This document shows positions 56,527 to 64,000 of a DNA stretch of 64,000 nucleotides, one piece after another. The DNA comes from Ramlibacter agri (GTDB lineage: Bacteria > Pseudomonadota > Gammaproteobacteria > Burkholderiales > Burkholderiaceae_C), in NCBI RefSeq assembly GCF_012927085.1, contig NZ_JABBFX010000001.1:1736001-1800000 (forward strand), in the 5' to 3' direction. The notes beneath the pieces were generated by a model. The model had not been told where the DNA came from and made no database searches. It worked only from the letters and a program-made list of their open reading frames with translations. How positions within the stretch are numbered: the first letter of the stretch is position 1; every line of letters begins with the position of its first letter. Position numbers and translations under genes: made by a program.

Positions 56527-57684
56527 TCAAGGCGCGGCGGCAGGCTCCTGCTTGCTCTGCGCCGCGACGCTCTCCGTCTTGGCCGCGGCTCGGGTGGCGG
56601 CGGCGCTGGTCTTGCTGCGCGTCTGGAAGATCACGTCGTGCACGAAGCGCAGCTTGTCCAGCGCGCCGGGCGACAGCGCGAACGGATACGCGTCCTCCTG
56701 GCCCAGGCTGCGGTTCAGGCTGTTCAACAGCAGCGTCAGCGGCACCCACTGCTCCACCAGCTGGTCGAACTCGGGCCGGCCGGTCTCCAACGGGTTGATC
56801 ACTTCTTCGAGCTCCACGCCCTGGCCGGGGATGGACAGGCGCGTGTTGTACGAGGACGCGGTTTCCAGCAGGTCCACCATGTGCAGGTAGTGGGCCCAGG
56901 TCTCGGCCCAGTCCTCCCAGGGATGCGAGGTCGCATAGGCGCTGACGTAGTTGTCCTGCCAGTCCGGGATGCTGCCGCCGCGCGCGTAGTGGTCCTGCAG
57001 GGCCTGCTGGTAGTCGGCCTGTTCGTCGCCGAACACCTCGCGGAAGTGTTCCAGCTGGCCGCCGTCGGCGATCAGCTGGTTCCAGTAGTAGTGGCCCGAC
57101 TCATGGCGGAAGTGTCCCAGCAGCGTGCGATAGGGCTCGTGCATCTCGACGCGGCGCTTCACGCGCTCGGCGTCGTCGGCCTCCGTCACGTTGATCGTGA
57201 TGACGCCCTGCGAGTGGCCGGTCATCACGGGCTGTCCGGGCTGGTCGGCGAGGAATTCGAAGACGGGCCCGTCGGATTCGCCATCCGGCGGCGTCGGCGA
57301 GAGCAGGCCCAGCTTGGCCAGCGTGTAGAACAGGCGGCGCTTGGCCGCTTCCAGCCGGTACCAGCGCCCGGGATTCCCGGGTTGCGACAGGTCCGGCAGG
57401 ATGCGCGTCAGCCGGCAGGCCGCGCACAGGGGATTGGGGTCCGCCGCGGGCACGGCGAAGTTGCATGCGTTCTGCGTCGTGGCGTTGTGGCACAGGCGAT
57501 AACGCGCCGCGCCTTCCTTGCCGCGCGCCTTCGGGCGCCAGAGTTCCTCCTTCCCTTGCACCTGCTCGAGCGCCGCCATGTTCAGGCGGTCCGGCAGGAA
57601 GGCGAGCGTGCTGCCGCACTTCAGGCAGCTGACGTTCTCGAAGAAGACGGCCTGGCCGCAGTGCTGGCAGTGGAATGTTTTCAT
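56527..57684 (-). CDS. Putative zinc-binding metallopeptidase with zinc ribbon
   Basis: 385 residues. The N-terminal zinc ribbon is CQHCGQ...CLKCG (about residues 5-22), with a second Cys group further on (ACNFAVP...CAAC). The catalytic zinc motif is HESGH in GHFRHESGHYYWNQL. The middle part matches the 'putative zinc-binding peptidase' family (DNYVSAYATSHPWEDWAETWAHYLHM). The C-terminal 40 residues are Ala/Lys/Thr rich. There is no signal peptide. Start MKTFHCQHCG. The substrate is unknown. Confidence 0.85.
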   Translation of the reverse strand: MKTFHCQHCGQAVFFENVSCLKCGSTLAFLPDRLNMAALEQVQGKEELWRPKARGKEGAARYRLCHNATTQNACNFAVPAADPNPLCAACRLTRILPDLSQPGNPGRWYRLEAAKRRLFYTLAKLGLLSPTPPDGESDGPVFEFLADQPGQPVMTGHSQGVITINVTEADDAERVKRRVEMHEPYRTLLGHFRHESGHYYWNQLIADGGQLEHFREVFGDEQADYQQALQDHYARGGSIPDWQDNYVSAYATSHPWEDWAETWAHYLHMVDLLETASSYNTRLSIPGQGVELEEVINPLETGRPEFDQLVEQWVPLTLLLNSLNRSLGQEDAYPFALSPGALDKLRFVHDVIFQTRSKTSAAATRAAAKTESVAAQSKQEPAAAP

Positions 57685-57699
57685 GATGCGCGCGAATGG

Positions 57700-57734
57700 A
57701 AAAAGGGCAGGCCGCCCTGCAGGCGCCTGCCCTT
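57700..57734 (-). terminator. Terminator of the BON lipoprotein gene
   Basis: On the minus strand the 10-bp stem AAGGGCAGGC / GCCTGCCCTT, with a 12-nt loop, is followed by a T-run (five T including the stem end). It lies 15 nt after the stop of the gene at 57749. Confidence 0.8.
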
Positions 57735-57748
57735 CGCTCCCGACCCTG

Positions 57749-58063
57749 TTACGGACGGACCAGCAGGCTGTTGTGCACTTCGCGCACGCCCTTGGTGTCG
57801 CGGGCGAGCATGCCGGCAACGTCCTTCTCCTGCTGCGACTTGGCGAAGCCGGACAGCTCCACGGTGCCTTGCAGCGTGCTGACGTTGATGGACAGGCCGC
57901 CGGTGCGCTTGTCCTCGAGCAGCTTGGTCTTGACGGAGGCGGTGATGGTCTTGTCATCGACATAGGTGCCGACGTTTTCCTGGCCGCGCCAGACGGCGCA
58001 GCCGCTGGTCACCAGGGTCAGGCCGGTCAGGATGGCCAGGGTATAGGCACGTGCGTTTTTCAT
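57749..58063 (-). CDS. Small BON-domain lipoprotein (OsmY-like)
   Basis: 104-residue predicted lipoprotein. The signal MKNARAYTLAILTGLTLVTSGC has lipobox T-S-G-C. A single BON domain fills the rest: DDKTITASVKTKLLEDK, INVSTLQGTVELSGFAKSQQEKD and GVREVHNSLLV. It is the second BON lipoprotein within 2 kb, on the opposite strand to the first, and has its own terminator. Confidence 0.87.
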   Translation of the reverse strand: MKNARAYTLAILTGLTLVTSGCAVWRGQENVGTYVDDKTITASVKTKLLEDKRTGGLSINVSTLQGTVELSGFAKSQQEKDVAGMLARDTKGVREVHNSLLVRP

Positions 58064-58164
58064 GAGAACTCCCTTCGGGTCGAGTTGTGATGGTGCGGGT
58101 CTTCCAAGGAAGCTTGCCGGGGCCGCACCGTACCTCCCGGCTTGCTTTGTGAAACTCTTCTTCT

Positions 58165-58623
58165 TCAAGGCTGCTCTTCGTCCTTGCGGAAATCCGCCGC
58201 CGAGAGCGCCGCCATCAGCAGGCTGGACACCTGCGAGGACTTCAGCAGCGCCAGGGTCAGCCCGCCCAGCGAGATCAGCTTCCAGGGCCGCGCGAATGTC
58301 AGCGCCGCGCCGGCCGCCGCCGAAATGGCCAGCAGCTGCCACGGCTTGCGCCGCGCATAGTTGCGCAGCATCGGCGAGGCCAGGTCCACCGCCATGTGCG
58401 CCGGGTGGTAGCGCCACCAGGTCTGCACCACGTGCTGCAGGTGGCGGAACCAGCCGCCGCCCGTGGGCGCAGCGTCGTCGTCCGGCGGGAACGAGCCTTC
58501 GTCGCCCATGAAGGCGTAGCCGGGCGGGGCTTCCTCGTGCGGGTCGTGCTTGCGCTCGCGCCGCGCGATGTGGTCCACGATCGCGCGGCGCGAGCGCGCG
58601 AGCTTGTCCGTGGCTTCAGACAT
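58165..58623 (-). CDS. Conserved membrane-associated protein in a yqjD-yqjE type operon
   Basis: 152-residue protein of unknown function. The basic N-terminus (LARSRRAIVDHIARRERK) is followed by an acidic Pro/Gly region (about 28-55), WFRHLQHVVQTWWRYHPAHMAVDLASP, and two weakly hydrophobic segments (about 95-140). It follows the YqjE-like gene by 12 nt. Its position corresponds to yqjK in E. coli, but I cannot claim homology. Confidence 0.72.
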   Translation of the reverse strand: MSEATDKLARSRRAIVDHIARRERKHDPHEEAPPGYAFMGDEGSFPPDDDAAPTGGGWFRHLQHVVQTWWRYHPAHMAVDLASPMLRNYARRKPWQLLAISAAAGAALTFARPWKLISLGGLTLALLKSSQVSSLLMAALSAADFRKDEEQP

Positions 58624-58635
58624 TCGGTCTCCGCC

Positions 58636-59007
58636 TCAAGAGCGCGCCCGCACGGCGCGCAGCGCCTGCGCGTCGGCGTCGAGTTGCGCCTTCAGCTCCG
58701 CGAAGGCTTTCTCGGGCAGGGGCTGGCGCGCCACCAGGAAGCCGGCCACCGCAATGGCCAGCGCGATGGCGGGAACGATCACCAGCATCCAGTGGAATTC
58801 GTGGACGGCGCCGATCATGGCCGCGACCCCCGCGAGGACCAGGAACACGAGGCCCGCGAAAAGGGTCACGCCCCAGGCGATGGCCCGCTTCGCGATTTCC
58901 AGGCCCACGCTGGAGGCTTCCTCGCGCACCAGCGCGGCGTAGCCGGCGACGTGCTGGATCACCAGCTCCGGCTTGCTCACCAGCACCGAGAAGATCGGGT
59001 GCAGCAT
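58636..59007 (-). CDS. Phage-holin-family membrane protein (YqjE/DUF1469-like)
   Basis: 123-residue inner-membrane protein. An amphipathic N-terminus (YAALVREEASSVGLEIAKRAIAWG) leads into two membrane segments (GVTLFAGLVFLVLAGVAAMIGAV and MLVIVPAIALAIAVAGFLV) joined by a short turn, then an acidic helix. This is the YqjE layout. It lies 15 nt after the DUF883 gene, as in E. coli yqjDE. Confidence 0.82.
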   Translation of the reverse strand: MLHPIFSVLVSKPELVIQHVAGYAALVREEASSVGLEIAKRAIAWGVTLFAGLVFLVLAGVAAMIGAVHEFHWMLVIVPAIALAIAVAGFLVARQPLPEKAFAELKAQLDADAQALRAVRARS

Positions 59008-59022
59008 GCGCGTGCCCCGGCC

Positions 59023-59334
59023 TCAGAAGTACTTGTCCTGCAGGTCGCGGCGATGCCGCATCGCGATGACGATGCCGGCGACGGCAGCGCCCACCGCCGC
59101 AGCGATCAGCGCCGCCTTCATCGGGTTGTCGGCGACGTAGCGCTGGCTGGTGCGGGCGTACTCGCCCATGTAGCGCTGCGCCGCGGAGGCACGCGAAGAC
59201 ATGGCGTCCATGCCGCGGTTCGCTGCGTCCTGCATGTTGGACCGCAGGTCCTTCACGGTGCTGCTGGCCCGATCGAGCGCCTCGCTCGCCAGGCGGCGGG
59301 TGGTCGCCAGGGTGTTCTCGGTATCGGTGTTCAT
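59023..59334 (-). CDS. DUF883 membrane protein (YqjD/ElaB-like)
   Basis: 103-residue tail-anchored inner-membrane protein. A long charged amphipathic helix (about 1-70) precedes a Gly/Ala-rich transmembrane segment (MKAALIAAAVGAAVAGIVIAM) ending in RHRRD. E. coli YqjD of this family binds stationary-phase ribosomes at the membrane. The start MNTDTENTL was chosen; the longer frame reads into the upstream region. Confidence 0.85.
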   Translation of the reverse strand: MNTDTENTLATTRRLASEALDRASSTVKDLRSNMQDAANRGMDAMSSRASAAQRYMGEYARTSQRYVADNPMKAALIAAAVGAAVAGIVIAMRHRRDLQDKYF

Positions 59335-59501
59335 CTGCGAGTCCTCTTTTCTTGCAAGTGAATGCCCCGCGGGGCGGCCATGGAACCACGGAACGACAAA
59401 GCGAATCGTGCGTGCCTGTAGCTTAGGCATAAACAGCCCAGCAAAGATCAGTTCCCCGCCTGACCGAATGTAGGAGGGAGCCGACAGGGTTTCGGGAAAG
59501 G

Positions 59502-60866
59502 TCAGGCCGGCTGCGCGGCCGCAGCCTTGGGCAGCACGGCGGTGATGCGCGTGCCCCGGCCCGGGCCGGAGTTCACCGTGAAGCGGCCGCCGGCGGCTTC
59601 CACGCGGTGGCGCATGCCGGCGATGCCGTGGGTGGTGGGACGCACTTCGCGGGCGTCGAAGCCCTTGCCGTCGTCCTGGATCTCCACCTCGACGTGGTTG
59701 CTGTAACTGCGCACGCTCACGTCCACCTGCCTGGCTTCCGCGTACTTGCCCACGTTGGTCAGCGACTCCTGCACGAGGCGATAGACCGTCAGCTGCGAAG
59801 GCTCGTCCAGCTCCACCGGCTCCAGGCTGCTCGCCACTTCGATGCCGGAGCGCTCGGAGAATTCGCGCGCCAGGATCTCGAGCGCCGCCGTCAGCCCCAG
59901 GTTCGCCAGCGAGGACGGCCGCAAGTCCTCGATGATGCGGCGCTTCAGCGCGATGCCGCTGTTGAGGGTCTCGGTCAGGTGCTGCAGGCGCTGGCTCACT
60001 TCCGGCGCCGGCGGACTCAGCTTCGATTTCAGCCGCGCCACATCGAGCTTGGCCGCGGTCAGAAGCGCCCCGAGTTCGTCGTGCAGTTCGCGCGCGAGGT
60101 GGCCGCGCTCCTCCTCGCGCACCTGCTGCAGGTGCGTGGCCAGCTGCGCCAGCGAGGCGGTGCGTTCGCGCACCTGCGTCTCCAGCAGGTCGCGTTCGGC
60201 CTGCAGCGCGGCCTGCTGCTGCTCGCCGGCGAGCTTCAGTTTCGTGCTTTGGCGCAGGTACAGGTAGAAGGCCAGCAGCGCCGCGGCGGTGACCAGGCCG
60301 ATGCCGATGCGCGCGAGCCGCAAGGTCTTCTCCACCTGCCGCTGTGACGAGACCATGCCCGCGGTGGCGGTCTGGATCAGCTTGCCGGCCTGCTCGCGGA
60401 TGGCGTCCATGTGCTCGCGGCCCACGTCGGTCAGCAGCACGAACTTCCAGGCGTCCTCGTTGCCCTGCTTGCGCATGCGCACCGACATGTCCATTTCGGC
60501 GGCCTTGCGCTGCACGTTGCGCGTGAGCAGGGCCAGCGTCGCGGCATCGGCGCTGCCCGGGTCGTACTTCATGCGCAGGTTGTCGAGGTCGTGGCTGATC
60601 TCCGCGACCGCGGCGTTGTACGGCTCCAGGTAGCGCGGGTCGCCGGTGAGCAGGTAGCCGCGCGAGCCGGTCTCGGCATCGAGCACCTGCTGCAACAGGT
60701 GGTTCACGGCGTTGCGCGTCTGCGTGTATTCGTCGATGCGCTCGAGCGCTTCGCTCGATGCGACGTAGCCTGTTTCATTGATACCGATGAGCACCAACGC
60801 CGCGAGAACCGCGAGGACCAAGCCGATCGCCGTGCGCGGCAATACGAAAGAAGCCGGCAGTCTCAA
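59502..60866 (-). CDS. CHASE3-domain sensor histidine kinase (NarL-system type)
   Basis: 454 residues. The first membrane segment (about 11-30) and second (about 186-203) bracket a periplasmic CHASE3 domain (about 35-180; LLQQVLDAETGSRGYLLTGD). A coiled coil follows, then a HisKA_3 domain with phospho-acceptor H262 (GHLARELHDELGALLT) and a HATPase domain (DDGKGFD, HGIAGMRHRVEAAGG, GRGTRI). It is divergent from a NarL-type regulator 113 bp away, its most likely partner. The signal is unknown. Confidence 0.92.
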   Translation of the reverse strand: MRLPASFVLPRTAIGLVLAVLAALVLIGINETGYVASSEALERIDEYTQTRNAVNHLLQQVLDAETGSRGYLLTGDPRYLEPYNAAVAEISHDLDNLRMKYDPGSADAATLALLTRNVQRKAAEMDMSVRMRKQGNEDAWKFVLLTDVGREHMDAIREQAGKLIQTATAGMVSSQRQVEKTLRLARIGIGLVTAAALLAFYLYLRQSTKLKLAGEQQQAALQAERDLLETQVRERTASLAQLATHLQQVREEERGHLARELHDELGALLTAAKLDVARLKSKLSPPAPEVSQRLQHLTETLNSGIALKRRIIEDLRPSSLANLGLTAALEILAREFSERSGIEVASSLEPVELDEPSQLTVYRLVQESLTNVGKYAEARQVDVSVRSYSNHVEVEIQDDGKGFDAREVRPTTHGIAGMRHRVEAAGGRFTVNSGPGRGTRITAVLPKAAAAQPA

Positions 60867-60979
60867 CCTAAAACCTCAACGTTGTGCCTAAAATCCGCCC
60901 ACGTCATGACTCAAGGGTAGGCCATTTCCATCCGGAAGTGGGGCACAATGAAACACAAGCTTGACGTAGAAGGTGAAGC

Positions 60980-61612
60980 ATGATCAAAGTCGGCATTGTG
61001 GATGACCACGCCATCGTGCGGTCAGGCCTCAAACAATTCTTCAGTGAACAAGTCGACCTGCGGGTCGTTGGGGAAGCAGCAAGCGGGCGTGAGGCCATCG
61101 ACCTGGTGCGCACCACCGAAATGGACGTCCTCGTGATGGACCTTTCGATGCCCGGGCAGAGCGGCATCGATGCGCTCGGCATGATCCGCGCGAAAGCGCC
61201 GGATGTCGGCATCCTCATCCTCTCCGGGTATCCCGAAGAGCACTACGCGATGAACCTGATCCGGCAGGGCGCGAGCGGCTACCTGAACAAGGAATGCGAA
61301 CCGATGGAGATCGTCAACGCGATCCGCACCATCGCGCTGGGCCGCCGGTACATCTCGCCCGCGGTCGCCGAACTGCTGGCGCAGCAGCTCAATCGCAAGG
61401 AAGGCGGCGCGCCGCACGAGCAGCTGTCGGAGCGCGAGTTCCAGGTGTTCCTGAAGCTGGCCAAGGGCGAAACCGCCGGCGACATCGCGAAGGCGCTGTC
61501 GCTGTCGGTGAAGACCGTGAGCACGTACCGCACGCGCCTGATGGAGAAGATGAACCTCTCCTCCAACAGCGACCTGACGTACTACGCGCTGAAGAACAAG
61601 CTGATCGATTGA
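60980..61612 (+). CDS. NarL/FixJ-family response regulator
   Basis: 210 residues. The receiver domain has D8/D9, the phospho-acceptor D54 (VLVMDLSMPGQSG) and Lys in GYLNKECEP. The C-terminal LuxR-type HTH (about 150-205) reads LSEREFQVFLKLAKGETAGDIA and SVKTVSTYRTRLMEKM. GAAGGTGA precedes the ATG. It is the probable DNA-binding partner of the kinase encoded divergently at 59502-60866. Confidence 0.93.
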   Translation: MIKVGIVDDHAIVRSGLKQFFSEQVDLRVVGEAASGREAIDLVRTTEMDVLVMDLSMPGQSGIDALGMIRAKAPDVGILILSGYPEEHYAMNLIRQGASGYLNKECEPMEIVNAIRTIALGRRYISPAVAELLAQQLNRKEGGAPHEQLSEREFQVFLKLAKGETAGDIAKALSLSVKTVSTYRTRLMEKMNLSSNSDLTYYALKNKLID

Positions 61613-61631
61613 GCGCGCGAGGCGCATCGCC

Positions 61632-62021
61632 TCACGCACCGCCTGCCGCGCCCGCGCCCAGCGCCAGGCAGTAATCCACCAGCGCATCGATCTCGTTCGA
61701 CTTGTCGAACACCGCGTCCGCGCCCAGCCGGGCGCAGCGCTGGCGCATGTCGTCGGTCGCATAGTTGCTCAGCACCACCACGCGCTGGTCGGTGCCACGC
61801 TGCTGCATCGCCTCGAGCACGCCGAGGCCGCTGCCTTGCTTGAGGAACAGGTCCACGATCGCGAGGTCCCAGTCTGCCGCATGGGTGGCGAGCCAGAGGC
61901 GCGCGTCCCCCTCGGATTCCGCCCACCCGAGCGGCTGCACGGACGCCAGTTCCTCGAGCGTGCCGATCAGGTTCTCGCGGATGGTGGCGTTGTCTTCGAC
62001 GATGTACGTTCGCAGTTCCAC
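61632..62021 (-). CDS. Stand-alone receiver-domain response regulator
   Basis: 129 residues, receiver only. Acidic pocket E9/D10, phospho-acceptor D57 (LAIVDLFLKQGSGLGVLEAM) and Lys in VFDKSNEIDAL. It has no output domain. It is convergent with the NarL-type regulator and could act as a phosphate sink or competitor for the same kinase, or bind a partner protein. The start MELRTYIVEDN is clear. Confidence 0.88.
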   Translation of the reverse strand: MELRTYIVEDNATIRENLIGTLEELASVQPLGWAESEGDARLWLATHAADWDLAIVDLFLKQGSGLGVLEAMQQRGTDQRVVVLSNYATDDMRQRCARLGADAVFDKSNEIDALVDYCLALGAGAAGGA

Positions 62022-62241
62022 GGGTGCTCGCTTCCCCGGCGCACCCGTCGCGCGCCCGGCCCTCCTGTTCCCAGGAAGCGGGCATTTTGCCAGCGCGGCT
62101 TCGTGCGCAGGGTAGGAGCTGTCCTACCGCGTGCCTAGCGTCGAGCGACGCGCAAGGGCGGTGCGGCGACTACTTGCGAGGCCGCGGGCGCGCGGGATCA
62201 TTGCGCAAAGCGCGCGACTTTCCGAACGCGCAAGGTATCCC

Positions 62242-62394
62242 ATGAAGCTAGTCCTGCAAACCACGATCGTGTTCTTCGGCACCTTGCTCGCCGCCGCGCT
62301 GGTCGCGCTGGGGCAGCCGGGGTCGGCGGAAGTCCAGATGGCCCAAGTCGCGCCGGTCGACGTCATCGTCGCCGGCCTGTTCGGCAGCACCTAG
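62242..62394 (+). CDS. 50-aa predicted membrane or secreted peptide
   Basis: Small frame with a hydrophobic N-terminus (MKLVLQTTIVFFGTLLAAALVALG) and an uncharged tail. AAGG lies about 6 nt upstream of the ATG. The last bases overlap the 3' end of moeB on the other strand. No family is recognised; it could be spurious. Confidence 0.4.
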   Translation: MKLVLQTTIVFFGTLLAAALVALGQPGSAEVQMAQVAPVDVIVAGLFGST

Positions 62395-63152
62395 GCGTGC
62401 TGTGACCGCCCGGCGCACACCGGGCAATGCGGGTTGCGATGGATGCGCAGCTCGCTCCACTCCATGCTGCGGCCGTCCAGCATCTGCAGCCGGCCCGCGA
62501 GCGAGCGGCCGACGCCGGCCAGCAGCCGCAGCGCCTCCGACGCCTGCATGGCGCCGATGATGCCCACCAGCGGCGCGAACACCCCCATCACGGCGCAGCG
62601 CGTCTCCTCCAGCTCCTGGTCCGGCGGAAACACGCAGGCATAGCACGGGCTCGCCGCATCGCGCGGATCGTAGACGCTGATCTGCGCGTCGAAGCGGATG
62701 GCGGCGCCGGCCACCAGCGGCTTGCCGTGGCGGAAGCAGGCGCGGTTGATCGCCTGCCGGGTGGCGAAGTTGTCGCTGCAGTCGATGACGACGTCGGCTG
62801 GCGGCACGAGTTCGTCCAGGTCCTGCGCATCGGCCTTCAGCACCAGCGGGCGCACCAGCACGTCGGGGTTGATCGCGGCCACCGCGGTGCGCGCCGATTC
62901 CGCCTTGGGATGGCCGATGCGGTCCGTCGCATGCGCGATCTGCCGCTGCAGGTTGGTGAGGTCCACCACGTCGTTGTCGACGATCGTGATGCGGCCCACG
63001 CCCGCGGTGCCCAGGTACAGCGCCACCGGCGAGCCCAGGCCGCCGGCGCCGATCACCAGCGCATGCGCCTGGAGCAGGCGCTGCTGCCCCTCCACCCCGA
63101 TCTCGTCGAGGAGGATGTGGCGGGAGTAGCGCAGGAGTTGCTCGTCGGTCAT
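62391..63152 (-). CDS. moeB: ThiF/MoeB-family adenylyltransferase
   Basis: 253-residue E1-like enzyme that adenylates a small sulfur-carrier protein (MoaD in molybdopterin synthesis, or ThiS). The nucleotide loop is G35-A-G-G-L-G, with DNDVVDLTNLQRQ and ADVVIDCSDNFATR. Two zinc Cys pairs are CYAC and CPVC (C-terminus). Length matches MoeB (249). There is no rhodanese domain. Start MTDEQLLRYSRHILL is canonical. It lies downstream of ctpA, a conserved order in this group. Confidence 0.92.
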   Translation of the reverse strand: MTDEQLLRYSRHILLDEIGVEGQQRLLQAHALVIGAGGLGSPVALYLGTAGVGRITIVDNDVVDLTNLQRQIAHATDRIGHPKAESARTAVAAINPDVLVRPLVLKADAQDLDELVPPADVVIDCSDNFATRQAINRACFRHGKPLVAGAAIRFDAQISVYDPRDAASPCYACVFPPDQELEETRCAVMGVFAPLVGIIGAMQASEALRLLAGVGRSLAGRLQMLDGRSMEWSELRIHRNPHCPVCAGRSQHA

Positions 63153-63174
63153 GGAAGGATTGTGCGACACCAAC

Positions 63175-63197
63175 GAAAAAGCGGCCCGGAGGCCGCT
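63175..63197 (-). terminator. Terminator after ctpA
   Basis: On the minus strand the 7-bp stem AGCGGCC / GGCCGCT with a TCCG loop runs into five T. It lies between ctpA and moeB, so moeB may be expressed by readthrough or from its own promoter. Confidence 0.85.
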
Positions 63198-63202
63198 CTT
63201 CG

Positions 63203-63228
63203 TGGATCCCGGCCTGCGCCGGGATGAC
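63203..63228. repeat. REP-like hairpin (copy 3 of 3, GATGAC tail)
   Basis: The perfect 8-bp stem ATCCCGGC / GCCGGGAT with a CTGC loop is followed by GACA. It lies between the ctpA stop and its terminator. Confidence 0.65.
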
Positions 63229-63243
63229 ATCGCTGGCGCGGTG

Positions 63244-64000
63244 TCAGTTCTCCTTCTTCTCCTGCTTGTTCTCGACGACCTGGGTCTTCGAGACGGCGAC
63301 CGGGCGGCCCTTCAGCTGGTTCAGCGCCTGGGCGAGCTGGAAGTCCTTGTCGCTGCCGAATTCCGGCGGCATCTTGGCCTTGTCGCCCTTCTTGGCTTCT
63401 TCCTCGGCCAGCTTGCGGGCGTCCTCGCGGGCCTTGTCGCGTGCCGGGTCCTTCACCTCGGCGCCCTGGCCGCTGGTGAGGTGGTGTTCGAGGTCGGCTT
63501 CGCGGGTGCGCAGCGCGGCGAACAGGTTGCCGTCGGCGGTTTCGTCCACCATGACGTCGGGCACGATGCCCTTGGCCTGGATGGAGCGGCCGCTCGGCGT
63601 GTAGTAGCGCGCGGTGGTCAGCTTGAGGCCGGTGTCCGGACCCAGCGGGCGCACCGTCTGCACGGAGCCCTTGCCGAAGGTCTGGCTGCCCATGATGATG
63701 CCGCGGTGCTGGTCCTGCAGCGCGCCGGACACGATCTCGGAAGCGGAGGCGGAGCCTTCGTTCACCAGCACGATCAGCGGCACCGTCTTCAGGCCGGCGG
63801 GCAGGCCGCGCAACGGATCGGCGCCGGCACGGCGCTGGTAGAACTCCGGCGCGGCCTTGTAGGTGAACTTGCTTTCCGGCAGCTGGCCGTTGGTGGAGAC
63901 CACCGTCACGTTCTCGGGCAGGAAGGCCGCGGAAATCGCGACAGCCGCATCGAGCAGGCCGCCCGGGTCGTTGCGCAGGTCCAGCACCATGCCCTTCATG
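63244..64000 (-). CDS. ctpA: S41-family C-terminal processing peptidase (5' part outside window)
   Basis: C-terminal 252 or so residues of a periplasmic tail-specific protease. The substrate-binding strand LDLRNDPGGLLDAAV, catalytic Ser in NEGSASASEIVSGAL and catalytic Lys in GSQTFGKGSVQT form the Ser/Lys dyad. GRSIQAKGIVPDV follows. A charged Lys/Glu/Ala tail (about the last 75 residues) is typical of betaproteobacterial CtpA. The PDZ domain and signal peptide lie beyond base 64000; the Met codon seen near the edge is internal. Confidence 0.92.
   Translation of the reverse strand, partial: MKGMVLDLRNDPGGLLDAAVAISAAFLPENVTVVSTNGQLPESKFTYKAAPEFYQRRAGADPLRGLPAGLKTVPLIVLVNEGSASASEIVSGALQDQHRGIIMGSQTFGKGSVQTVRPLGPDTGLKLTTARYYTPSGRSIQAKGIVPDVMVDETADGNLFAALRTREADLEHHLTSGQGAEVKDPARDKAREDARKLAEEEAKKGDKAKMPPEFGSDKDFQLAQALNQLKGRPVAVSKTQVVENKQEKKEN

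Overview
The window is a GC-rich, densely packed chromosomal segment from a betaproteobacterium, most likely a member of the Comamonadaceae/Burkholderiales (Ramlibacter/Variovorax-like). The reasons are family-level, since no search could be run: the ubiE-Tim44-ubiJ-ubiB and fmdB-DUF502-aspS-nudB-ybhP-clsB blocks, the ctpA-moeB pair, a Bug-type periplasmic binding protein, and strong GC3 codon bias that creates long antisense shadow frames. I find about 62 protein genes (two cut by the window ends), two tRNA-Leu genes, one decayed IS3-family element and several families of short hairpin repeats. I see no CRISPR array, rRNA, prophage or integron.

Layout. 1-4.4 kb: end of an exopolysaccharide export operon (protein tyrosine phosphatase, Wza-like and YjbH-like proteins, minus strand) beside a small lipoprotein. 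4.5-9.5 kb: a zinc-ribbon mini-protein, tRNA-Leu(CAA), cysM-nudix-tusA-mutarotase, galU and a degenerate 2-hydroxyacid dehydrogenase homologue. 9.5-15 kb: valS, then a DUF2783/flavin monooxygenase pair and a VOC-fold protein. 15-17.6 kb: rubrerythrin, a GlpC-like Fe-S protein and DUF3501. 17.6-22.5 kb: a complete glycerol-3-phosphate import operon (ugpBAEC-ugpQ, minus). 22.7-30 kb: a 1299-residue FAD/Fe-S fusion oxidoreductase, a double-FecR periplasmic protein and a TpsB outer-membrane transporter. 30-35.8 kb: DUF971, ubiE, Tim44-like, ubiJ, ubiB (ubiquinone synthesis), then a sodium:solute symporter. 36-42.2 kb: fmdB, DUF502, aspS, nudB, ybhP-like, clsB and a metallo-beta-lactamase-fold exonuclease. 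42.3-43.4 kb: the IS element. 43.5-49.3 kb: ATP-dependent DNA ligase, folE, a BLUF photoreceptor, a DMT transporter, DUF429 and a flavodoxin-fold oxidoreductase. 49.3-53.2 kb: SulP permease, sulfatase and Bug protein (minus). 53.3-55.8 kb: Lhr-like helicase, then tRNA-Leu(CAG). 56-62.4 kb: an envelope-stress neighbourhood (two BON lipoproteins, a zinc peptidase, YqjD/YqjE-like membrane proteins, a CHASE3 histidine kinase, a NarL-type regulator and a lone receiver). 62.4-64 kb: moeB and the 3' part of ctpA.

The most interesting points are these. The ligase-associated DNA repair module (exonuclease, ligase, helicase) is dispersed here, with an IS sitting exactly between exonuclease and ligase, inside a pre-existing inverted repeat. 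There is a rubrerythrin/Fe-S/DUF3501 cassette and a folE-BLUF pair. One dehydrogenase homologue seems to have lost both its cofactor motif and its catalytic histidine. A 17-bp inverted repeat abuts a perfect -10 box ahead of the aspS operon, and three dispersed repeat families are present. All functional calls are by motif and family recall only.
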